From contig BCIH01000001.1 of NCBI GenBank assembly GCA_002897115.2, positions 1,758,267-1,822,266 on the forward strand: a stretch of 64,000 nt of DNA, read 5' to 3'. Positions 55,564 to 64,000 of this stretch are shown here, one piece after another. The number at the start of each line of letters is the position of its first letter. Position 1 is the first letter of the stretch. The stretch comes from Prototheca cutis (lineage: Eukaryota; Chlorophyta; Trebouxiophyceae; Chlorellales; Chlorellaceae). The position numbers and the translations under genes were made by a program. The notes under the pieces are model-generated. The model worked only from the letters and a program-made list of their open reading frames with translations. It ran no database searches and had not been told where the DNA came from.

Positions 55564-56328
55564 TCACGCCACGGTGGTCACGTACTTGACCAAGAGGCCC
55601 AGCACCTCCTTCTTCTTCGCAGCCACCGCCTCCTGCACCGCCTTGACCGAAGCATCGCACTCCTCAGCCATGCGCTTGGCAGCCTCGCCGGCAGAGGAAG
55701 TGTCCTGCGATGGTGCATTTGGGTGGTGGGCAGTCGGCCTCGGCAAGGGGCGAACTCTGGCTATTCATTGGTCCAAAAGATGTGCCCAGGAAACACAAGG
55801 GCGGGAGACGGGAAGGAGAGCAGCATGTGTACATCCAGCGGGTTTCCCCAACAGCAGGCATGGCGTGGACATAAGCAGGCCCCCCCCAAAAAAACTCATG
55901 CATCCATTCCTGCAACCCAGTGCTTGACGCACCTCGTTCTGCTTCCTCTTAAACTCTTCCTCGCGTTGCTGCTTGTAGGTCTGAATATCACGCTCGGCCT
56001 CGTCTTTGGCCTGCTTCAGCCGGTCCGTGCGGGCTGTGGAAGGGTGCAACGGGTGTCAAGGGTCGTCTCTTTGCCGGGCAAGGGAGGAGTGCCGGCGCAC
56101 CTAAAAGCAGGCAGTCTGCTTGGGCCAAAATGCAATCACGTGCACTCAGTACCAGGTGCAACAGCAAACCACAACCCGCTGCTCAGGTCGCATTGCGCTG
56201 AGGCCAGGGTCCATTCCCTCCACGCCTTCGCTGGCCCCACCTTTCCGAGCCTTGGTCACCAGGGCTTGGGCGTCCTTCTCCGCGGCCAGGAGCCGCTGGA
56301 TTCCATCCTGACCCGCTGGAACCTCCAT
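55564..56328 (-). CDS. VATG: V-type ATPase subunit G
   Basis: Three exons, 56328-56241, 56033-55933 and 55704-55564, in phase, 109 residues, the normal size. The sequence is one long charged helix: QDGIQRLLAAEKDAQALVTKARK, then ARTDRLKQAKDEAERDIQTY, QQREEEFKRKQNE, and SAGEAAKRMAEECDASVKAV ending in VLGLLVKYVTTVA. The N-terminal GIQxLLxAExxAxxxVxxAR block is diagnostic. Subunit G pairs with E to form the peripheral stalks of the proton pump on vacuole and endomembranes. Confidence 0.95.
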
Positions 56329-56742
56329 TTGCTAGAAATGAACAGCGTTTATAAAACCCTAACAACGGTGCAAGGTCCCGCACGCAACGGGCCGGACGCT
56401 CGGGGTCCGCTACTCTGCTCCGGGGTTGGGGACTTGACTAGGGCTGGTCCACAAGTGAGCAACAGAGGACGTTTTGTCGCCGAATTCCCTCCAACACGTA
56501 CCAACAATTGCGGTAACAAATCGATGCTTTGAGTGGGAGACCCTATCTGTGACTCTGGTGCGTACGGGAATCGGGGAGTTGCGCAAAGAGGATCGCCCAA
56601 AGGAGGATCCCGATGGGGTTCCCATTTCGCCCGAGCGACAACCCGGGACAAATTTCCCGCCAGAACGGGGCCAGGCCACCAGCCGCCCGGTTTTGCTGGG
56701 CTCGCACCTCTGACCTCTCCCTCTTTCAACTCGCCATTCACC
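56329..56742. other. Divergent promoter region
   Basis: About 0.4 kb between V-ATPase G (-) and uL3 (+); likely holds both promoters. A TAAAACCCTAA sequence at about 56351-56361 resembles a telo-box (AAACCCTA), an element known in plant translation-gene promoters. Confidence 0.45.
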
Positions 56743-58183
56743 ATGTCGCACCGGAAGGTGAGATTGGACGCAAGAGGAGGGAAGGGCTGAATGGGCTGCA
56801 GCGCATGCTTGGTGGCTCGGTATGGCGCCTGGTGGCGTGCCACCACTGGTGCCGCTTGCTTTGCGTGGCTAGAGCGCCGCTTGTGCGATGTTGCATTGGT
56901 TAATTAGATGCGTTGGTTGCTGCCTGCGCGTTGCTCGTCAACGGCACGGAAAGGCGCTTCCAGGGGTGTTTGCACACTCCTCGCTGCGGAGCGCGCCCCC
57001 CGAACGCCCTACCCCCTTGCCGCCCCACCCCTCGCAGTTCGAGCACCCTCGCCACGGGCACCTGGGCTTCCTGCCCAAGAAGCGCTGCAAGCGCGGAAAG
57101 GGCAAGGTCAAGTCGTTCCCCCGCGACGATGCCAACAAGAAGCCGCACCTGACGGCCTTCATGGGCTACAAGGCCGGCATGACCCACATCGTGCGCGATG
57201 TTGAGAAGCCCGGCTCCAAGCTGCACAAGAAGGAGTCTGCCGAGGCCGTGACGATCATCGAGACCCCGCCCATGGTCGTGGTGGGCGTCGTCGGGTACGT
57301 CAAGACCCCCACCGGCCTGCGCACCCTCAACGCGGTCTGGGCCGAGCACCTGTCCGAGGAGGTTCGCCGCCGCTTCTACAAGAACTGGTCCGCCTCCAAG
57401 AAGAAGGCGTTCACCAAGTACGCGCGCAAGTACGCTGACGGCAAGAAGGAGATCGAGGCCGAGCTGGCGCAGCTGAAGAAGCACGCGACCGTGATCCGCG
57501 TGATTGCGCACACCCAGGTGCGCAAGGTCGCCGTCGGCCAGAAGAAGGCGCATGTGATGGAGATCCAGGTCAACGGCGGCGACGTCGCGGCCAAGGTCGA
57601 CTTTGCCGTCTCCCTGTTTGAGCGCGAGGTTCCTGTCTCGTCGGTGTTCAGCCAGAGCGAGATGATTGACACCATCGCCATCACCAAGGGCCGTGGCACC
57701 GAGGGCGTGGTCACACGCTGGGGCGTGTCCCGCCTGCCGCGCAAGACGCACCGCGGTCTGCGCAAGGTTGCCTGCATCGGCGCCTGGCACCCGGCCCGCG
57801 TGGGCTGGACCGTCGCCCGTGCTGGTGCGCTCGGCTTCAACCACCGCACGGAGATGAACAAGAAAGTGTACCGCGTGGGTGTCAAGGGTGAGGAGTCGCA
57901 CCTGGCGACCACCGAGCACGACGTCACGCACAAGGACATCACCCCGCTGGGTGGCTTCCCCCACTACGGCGTCGTCGACGAGGACTACCTCATGATCAAG
58001 GGTGCCGTCCCCGGCACGCGCAAGCGCGTCATCACCCTGCGCAAGACCCTGTTCCCCCAGACCAAGCGCTCCGCGCTGGAGCAGGTCACCCTCAAGTTCA
58101 TCGACACCTCCTCCAAGTTTGGCGCCGGCCGCTTCCAGACCGCCGAGGAGAAGGCCCGCATCATGGGCCGCATCAAGGCCTGA
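56743..58183 (+). CDS. RPL3: Cytosolic ribosomal protein uL3
   Basis: Exon 1 is only 15 nt (56743-56757, MSHRK), exon 2 runs 57038-58183, phase 0; 386 residues. The protein is the full eukaryotic uL3: [54 protein letters not shown] block, then [45 protein letters not shown] and the end KFGAGRFQT. uL3 binds 28S rRNA near the peptidyl-transferase centre. The AAACCCTAA element upstream fits co-regulation with other ribosomal genes. C-biased third positions indicate high expression. Confidence 0.97.
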
Positions 58184-58862
58184 ACTGGTTCTCGTGTTGC
58201 TGCATGGGCAGCGGCATCGCATGCCGCCGTGCTGGGACCGTCGATGGTGTAACAATGGCGATGTTTTTTAAATGCCTAGCAAGATGGGGGTCGGCGGTGG
58301 ATGGTGGGTGTTGTGTGCAGCGAGCACATGCCTTGGTAGGCAAGCACTCTCAAGGTTGGGCGGGAACAGGGTGCAGCCATGTTATTTCTAGGCATCCAGA
58401 GAGGGGTAGCAGGAAAAGGGAGGATTAAGAATTGATACGAAAACGCCGATCCAAGAATGGCTGCGGCCAGTCAAGCCAGCGTGTTGTGGGTCCCCGCTGC
58501 CCTGCCCACACAGTGTGCGCCCGGGGTGGGCCCACCCCCCCGTACGTGCGCAATGCGGCACCACCCCAAAAGCTTGCGTTGAACACCCCTCGCTATTTTC
58601 GGGGCCATGCAACACATCCTTTCACGGCCACTTTATTCGAAAGTCATGAGGAGTTGATTGATTTGAATAGAACATCGATCAGGCGTGCTCTGGTGGCCAG
58701 GCAAGGATGCTGCGGTCGGCGTCCTCTGGCCAGCTCCCGAGCGCCTTTCGGTCTCGACAGACGTCTAGCCAAAGCCTGGAAGGTGTGCGCGGGGTCGCGA
58801 GTGCTGAGTGTATTGCCATTCGTTGTTCATGGCTCCCTGTTTGTAAGCTTGCATGGGCCCCC
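58184..58862. other. Intergenic
   Basis: Between uL3 and eIF2B alpha. An alternative upstream start for the eIF2B frame (from about 58707) is open but shows no similarity. Nothing else recognised. Confidence 0.4.
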
Positions 58863-60335
58863 ATGCCATCTGCAGTGTCCTCCATCCATGCGGACTCGGT
58901 GGTGCGGGAGTTTCATGAGGCCCTGGCCCGCTCCAGCGACATGGCAGTGGCCGTGGCGGCCATCCAGGCCCTGACCTCGGTCATCAGGTCCAGCTCTGCC
59001 ACCACGGTGATGGGTCTGGAGAAGGAACTCAAGGACGCGGCCAACGCGCTGCAGCGCTGCAACCCCACTGCCATCTCCCTCAAGGCCGGCTGCGAACTGT
59101 TCCTGCGATACACAACCCGGACATCCGCCCTGGAAATGGACAATTTTGACGTTGCCAAGAAGCGCCTCATCGAACGGGGACGCCACTTTGCAGGTTTGAC
59201 TGTCGACGGTCGGTTTGTGTGCGCGTGGGGTGGGATGGGGTGGGACAGGCATGTCCACAAAGGTGCTGGTGTGTCTGCCGGGCACTCGGAGCTCCATGAG
59301 TAACTTGATCCCTGCTACAACGATCAAGTCCGGGAGATTGCATGCATGCATGTGTTTTTGGCATAACGGACCAGACACGCCCTAGCCGCTGGTCAAAAAA
59401 AAAAAACTTGCACAGAGACGTCCAAGCGGGCAAGAGCCGCCATCGCCCAGCAGGGTCAAGGGTTTATCCGATCAGGCTTTACCGTGTTGTGTCACGGGCA
59501 TTCCCGCGTGGCACTCGCCGTCCTGAAAAAAGCTGCTCAAGCGGTGCGTCCTTTCGGGTTTGGCGCCGGGGAGGGGGATTGCTCAGCATACTCAAGTGCA
59601 CGGTGCGGGTGCCGTCACTGCCTGCACCCCGCGCTGCTGCCGCCGGTTTTCCAGCGCAACATCTGCTCGCATCGTGGCCAAAGCAGGGCCAGCGCTCCTC
59701 TCCTGCAACACTCTGCAGGGCACGCAGTTTAGTGTGATTGTGACCGAGGGGCGGCCCGACGAGACGGGCCTCAAGACGGCGCGGGCTCTGCGTGAACTCA
59801 ATATCCCTGTGTCGGTCGTATTGGACAGCGGCGTCGGCTATGCCATGGACAGGTGCTGTGACCGGTGGGGCAGCAGGGAATATGAATATCTGTTGCTGCT
59901 GTTGTTGTCGGCTGGGCCCACGGGAAATACGCACGTGGGAACCGGCCCTCCAACGCACGCTCCCGGCAAAAACTCAAAAACAAACGCGGCAGGGTGGACA
60001 TGGTGCTGGTGGGCGCGGAGGCAGTGGTGGAGAATGGCGGCGTGATTAACAAGTTGGGCACGTATCAGATTGCCGTGGTGGCGCAGGCGCTGTCGGTGCC
60101 CATGTATGTCGCCGCCGAGTCTTACAAGTTTGCGAGGCTGTACCCGCTGAGTCAGAGCGACTTGCCCTTGGAGCGCAAGCAGCTGGATTTCGGGCCGCTG
60201 CTGCCGCCCAATGTCGATGTCGACAACCCCTCCCGGGACTATACACCCCCAGGCTACATCACGCTCCTCTTCACAGACCTGGGCGTGCTCACGCCTGCCG
60301 CCATCTCCGACGAACTCATCCAGCTCTACAGCTGA
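58863..60335 (+). CDS. EIF2B1: Translation initiation factor eIF2B subunit alpha
   Basis: Four exons, 58863-59193, 59416-59543, 59728-59852 and 59993-60335, in phase, 308 residues (the human protein has 305). Aligned blocks: VVREFHEALARSSDMAVAVAAIQAL, LKAGCELFLRY, KKRLIERGRHFAE, GFTVLCHGHSRVALAVLKKA, FSVIVTEGRPDETG, LNIPVSVVLDSGVGYAMD, DMVLVGAEAVVENGGVINKLGTYQ, AESYKFARLYPL, and LLFTDLGVLTPAAISDELIQLY at the end. eIF2B is the GDP/GTP exchange factor for eIF2; the alpha subunit dimerises the complex and binds sugar phosphates in other eukaryotes. The ATG at 58863 (MPSAVSSIHADS) was chosen because similarity begins right after it. Confidence 0.94.
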
Positions 60336-60577
60336 GCTGAGATGGAAGCTGTTGGCGTGCATGCTGGGCTGTGCACGTCCGTTGTGTGTTTCGGCGCAGG
60401 AGCGTTCACCTCGTCAGCGAGCCGTGCGGTTCCAACTGCCCAAACACATTCACACTCGTTCGAGCTACCCCCGCCGCTTCGTTGTTGTAAGACTCGATTC
60501 ACGTCGTGCGGACCCGTCATTGCGGTCTTGTGCTTACATCGTTTGGAAATGGCGCGCCGAGATCGCGCAGAGGACGA

Positions 60578-60634
<57 letters not shown>

Positions 60635-60745
60635 GAAAAAGGGGGTGGGCAGCAAGGTGAGGATGATGTTTGCTTCGGTGCGGCACTGCCCCAGCACCCC
60701 TCCCCCCAAATCCACATAACGGCATGATCACCCCCAAGCGCCATC
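60336..60745. other. Intergenic between convergent genes
   Basis: 3' flanks of eIF2B alpha (+) and CCT4 (-), with a (TG)n microsatellite at 60580-60633. Confidence 0.6.
60580..60633. repeat. (TG)n microsatellite
   Basis: About 27 uninterrupted TG units between two convergent genes. Confidence 0.95.
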
Positions 60746-62569
60746 CTATCGGACGGGGACGATGTCGTCGATCTTGAGGATCATGCGCGTGCACTCGGCG
60801 GCGAGGGACAGGGCAGAGGAAGACACAAGCAGGGGCTGGACGACCTTCTCTTCCAGCATGTCTGTGACGGTTCCCTTGCGGACGTTGATGCCGGCGTGGG
60901 CATTGCCCGCGGCGTGGAGCCTGCGGAGCTCGGTCACGACTTCGATGGGGTGGAGGCCCGCGTTTTCGGCGAGCGTGGCGGGCACGATTTCCAGCGCCTC
61001 GGCGAATGCGCGGACGCAGACGCCCTCCATGCCCGGCCGCGTCTGGGCCCACTGCCCGAGCCGCACGCTGAGCTCCGTCTCGGGCGCGCCGCCGCCGGCG
61101 ATGAGGAAGCGCTTCTGCACCAGGCAGCGCACTACGCACAGCGCGTCGTGCAGACTGCGCTCGGCCTCCTCCAGCATCAGGGCGTTGGACGCGCGGAGGA
61201 GCACAGTGGCAGTCGCCCCCGGGTTGGCGACCCCCGTGACTTTGACTACTCGGCCCGAGCCGACCGAGACCTCCTCCACCAGCTCGGCATGGCCGAGCTT
61301 GTCGGGGCGGAGCCCATCTGGGTGCGCGATCGGCGTGAGGCCCAGGGTCTTGGAAATAAACTCGATGTCCTCGCGCTCAATGTCCTTGACCACCATGATC
61401 TTGGCCTTGGCCAAGTAGTGCAGGGACAGGTCGGTGACCGCGTCGCGGAGAATGGATTTCTGAATGAGCAGGACGTTGGCCCCCGACGCCCGGATCTTCT
61501 TCACCAGCTGCAGGATGTAGTTGCGCTCCTCCTTCAGGATACGGTCCATCTGCGCGTAATCCGAGATCACGACGCTGTTCTCCAGGTCGGATTTTGGTGG
61601 GGACACCTGGAATTGGACCAGCGCGATTTTCGCGCCTTGGACGCGAGTCGGCCCGCCTGCGGCCTTGGCGGCGCGCTGGTCGAGCACCAGCCCGTCGACG
61701 GCCTCCGAGTCGTCGATGGTGCCGCCCACCTTGGACACGATGCGCACGTCACGCAGGTCGGTGGCTTCGGGGCGCGCCGGGTCGGTGATCTTCAGGATGC
61801 AGTCCGCCGCCATGGGCGACAGCAGGCGTGAGTACTGGTGCACCACCTTGGAGGACAGCGACGTGCTCGCCGCGCGGATGAGGGCCTCGCGGTCCCCCGC
61901 GGCCACGGGCACCGCTACGGCCTCCAAAAACTCCAGCGCCTTGGCGGCCGCGGCATTGAAAGCGTCGGACACGGTTGTCGGGTGGATGCCCCGCTCCAGC
62001 AGCTCCGACGCCTTTTTCAACAGCGAGCCGCAGAGCACGGTGACGGAGGTCGTGCCGTCGCCGGCAACGGCATCCTGTGATTTGGCCAGCTCGACCAGCA
62101 TCTTGGCTGCAGGCTGCTCCACCGTCATCTTGTTCAGAATGGTCGCGCCGTCGTTGGTGATGATCACGTGCCCGTCCGCTTGCGCCACCTGGTGGGCGGT
62201 GTTGGTCAGTGTGTGGGGGGGAGTGGCTGCGCTGCCGACAATACCAGCAGCCCAGGGGAGCGCCCCACATCCAGATGCGAGCCTGCCCTAGCCGCACAAT
62301 CCCCAACCCGCGTACCATCTTGTCTGCGCCGCGGGGACCCAGGCTGGTGCGGATGGCGTCCGCCACCGCCTTGGCGGCCTCCATATTCATCAGACGCACG
62401 TCCTTCTTGTTGGCGTTCTCCCTGCGGAATCATAGCGCCAGACCAGACCATCGTGATGCGGGCGAAGCGCACAAATTCGCTGAATCAGCCAATCTCTTGA
62501 TCCCATGCCCATGTAGTACCTGAGAAATTCGCCCTTGGGCGCTGCGGGCGCGGCGGTCACACCCGCCAT
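60746..62569 (-). CDS. CCT4: T-complex chaperonin subunit delta (CCT4)
   Basis: Three exons, 62569-62520, 62421-62316 and 62188-60746, in phase, 532 residues. CCT delta pattern: [49 protein letters not shown], the ATP site [83 protein letters not shown], and the closing [22 protein letters not shown]. It belongs to the same TRiC ring as CCT3 in this window; the two face the same gene desert of housekeeping genes but are not adjacent. Start ATG 62569 gives [15 protein letters not shown], a normal short N terminus. Confidence 0.97.
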
Positions 62570-62981
62570 CGAGTTGATCACCTCACGACCCACCAGGTCA
62601 GGGTCGAGTGGGTCCCAGTCAAAGCCAGATAAATGTGTGTGTTGACATAAACGCTCGAGCTGTACTGATCAGGACAGGCCCCATCCCAGGCCAATGTTGA
62701 ATGCTCGGTCCACTCCCCCCATCCGAGCCGGCATGGTCCCACCTGGCTGCTGGCTTGTTAGGAATGTGGTGCCAGCCGAGGGTGCCCAGGAAAAAGGGCC
62801 GACGGTCCGCGCGCCCTGCCGGCCTGTTCCATGTTGTGAATAAATTAACAGTGTATTTGGGGAGCTTGAAGACGCGACACGCATGCCGACACCCCGTTAA
62901 ACGCCATGTTCGAACGGAGCGCCTGGCGAGCGAGCGCTGCGGCGCTGACCCTTGCAGCTTGAATGGTCTGAGGTCGCGACC
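62570..62981. other. Divergent promoter region
   Basis: About 0.4 kb between CCT4 (-) and PI4K beta (+). Nothing else seen. Confidence 0.45.
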
Positions 62982-64000
62982 ATGGGTGAGACCCGGGCTC
63001 GCACACCGCTGCGAATGCCAAGCTTTACCAAAGCCCTGCCCCGTCTCGGGGGCGGGCTGACGCCCAAGCCCGCGACGAGTTCGACAGAGTCTGGGAAATC
63101 GGACCTCCTCATGCGCTTCTTCGAGAGCGAGTGGTTCGACACATGGATAGCCCTGACGTGAGCGGAGTGCTTGTGACTTGGGGCAGAAAGATGGCCCATG
63201 CACGGAGCTGGCTGAGCACGGCCGAAGTCTCGGGCTGTTTTGGCAGTCAGGCGAAGAGTGCCTGTCTGGGTGGCCGCAGCCATGGGCCAGGGTGAGGGCG
63301 GACGAGGCATGGCATGCCCATCCACAGGAGCCTGCGCACGCCCACACTGCATGCAGGTACCTGTACAAGACCACCTCCCCCGGCGTGCAAGACTACCTGT
63401 GCAACCGACTGTACACGCTGCCCGAGAAGGAAGTGGAGCACTACCTATCCCAGTTCACGCAACTGTGCATGATCCGGCCAAACAGCTCGCTGGAACGAGT
63501 GCTCATCGACCTCTGCTCCCGCTCGCTGCGCATTGCAGTCAAGGTATGCCCTGAGCACCTGGTGTTGGTGCATGTAGAGGGGTGCAGCTGCGTGTGTGTC
63601 CTGGGGGGGAAAGGGGATGCCCGGTGGGAGAGCCCCGCCCGAGCGACCAAGCAAGATGACATCAGTACAGCTGCCGCAGTACTCTGGTAACAACGATCCA
63701 ACTGGCATTCACGTTTCTCCCCTATGTTCCACCCTTGCGCAGGCTTATTGGCTGCTGCTGGCCATCTCCCAGGACAACCCTGGTGACTTGCACGTGGTCA
63801 CCCTGCGTGACCGTTGTGAGCAGGCGGCTCTGGAGGGCACGTGGGACTTGCCGTTCAAGGACTCCAAGTTGCCTCCTTTGCGTGTGCTGGAGCTGGACCC
63901 CGCCGATGGTAGTGGGCCCGGAACGGCAGCCTCCGATGCTGCCGTCCCGGGGAGAAGCCCGCCGCGGAGCCCTCGACGGACGCCGTCCATTCCGTCTTCG
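62982..64000 (+). CDS. PI4KB: Phosphatidylinositol 4-kinase beta, N-terminal part
   Basis: Three exons visible, 62982-63157, 63357-63543 and 63743 to the window edge, in phase, about 207 residues. After a basic leader (MGETRARTPLRMPSFTKALPR) comes LLMRFFESEWFDTWIALTYLYKTTSPGVQDYLCNRLY-type sequence (split here across the first intron), then LIDLCSRSLRIAVK and AYWLLLAISQDNPG. This is the accessory helical (PIK/lipid kinase unique) domain at the front of PI4K beta of plants and animals. The kinase domain lies beyond the window. It makes PI4P at the trans-Golgi. The visible end is Pro/Ser/Arg-rich, probably the linker. Confidence 0.9.

Noticed and set aside
60541..60719. Open frames with HTHTHT or VCVCVC repeats
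   Set aside because: Translation of the TG microsatellite in the 3' flank of two convergent genes.
1..64000. CRISPR arrays, bacterial operons, integrated virus
   Set aside because: No spaced direct repeats, no operon-like spacing and no viral structural or replication genes were seen; the gene content is nuclear eukaryotic.

Overview
The window is nuclear DNA of a green alga, most likely a GC-rich trebouxiophyte of the Chlorella/Auxenochlorella kind. The genes are split by short GT-AG introns. Two genes encode bacterial-type (plastid) ribosomal proteins, uS5 and bS6. Most of the rest are standard plant/algal eukaryotic genes: class II trehalose synthase, an SnRK2-like kinase, UPL-type HECT ligase, CCT3, CCT4, uL3, V-ATPase G, eIF2B alpha and PI4K beta. 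Exon borders were worked out by hand from splice sites, reading phase and remembered family alignments; no database search was run. The genus is inference.

Layout. 1-0.5 kb: end of a HAD phosphatase (+). 0.8-1.1 kb: Fanzor/TnpB-like C-terminal remnant (-). 2.3-5.9 kb: TPS/TPP (+). 6.2-7.8 kb: RNF121-like RING membrane protein (-). 8.8-10.5 kb: alpha/beta hydrolase (+). 11.0-12.3 kb: aldo/keto reductase (-). 12.9-13.8 kb: unrecognised protein running into a gap (+). 14.3-15.4 kb: plastid bS6 (+). 15.6-19.9 kb: HECT ligase (-). 22.0-24.0 kb: SnRK2-like kinase (+). 25.3-27.6 kb: RCC1-repeat protein (+). 28.1-29.8 kb: snurportin-1 (+). 30.1-34.3 kb: large disordered protein (+). 34.9-38.2 kb: ABCD4-type transporter with an internal MMADHC (CblD) domain (-). 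39.2-40.6 kb: UBE2J-type E2 (+). 41.1-43.7 kb: CCT3 (+). Gap. 44.5-45.5 kb: prohibitin 2 (-), 3' end lost in the gap. 46.0-46.3 kb: 54-residue membrane protein (+). 46.8-47.3 (-) and 48.5-49.1 kb (+): divergent pair of related secreted proteins. 49.8-52.2 kb: glutathione reductase (-). 52.7-53.5 kb: small myristoylatable protein (-). 53.9-55.2 kb: plastid uS5 (+). 55.6-56.3 kb: V-ATPase G (-). 56.7-58.2 kb: uL3 (+). 58.9-60.3 kb: eIF2B alpha (+). 60.7-62.6 kb: CCT4 (-). 63.0 kb to the edge: PI4K beta (+, partial).

The most unusual locus is 34.9-38.2 kb. Six exons splice in perfect phase into about 840 residues: an ABCD4-like (lysosomal cobalamin exporter) membrane domain, then a complete MMADHC/CblD-like cobalamin-trafficking domain, then the ABC ATPase domain. 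Both domain joins lie inside exons, so this is not a merger of neighbouring genes. It would couple B12 export from the lysosome/vacuole to its first cytosolic handling steps in one polypeptide.

Other points: the Fanzor remnant, catalytic-motif substitutions in the aldo/keto reductase (His to Arg) and the kinase (HRD to NRD), and a strong hairpin in a non-coding stretch near 24.45 kb. Apart from the fusion, the genes look like an ordinary mixed housekeeping neighbourhood and not a functional cluster.
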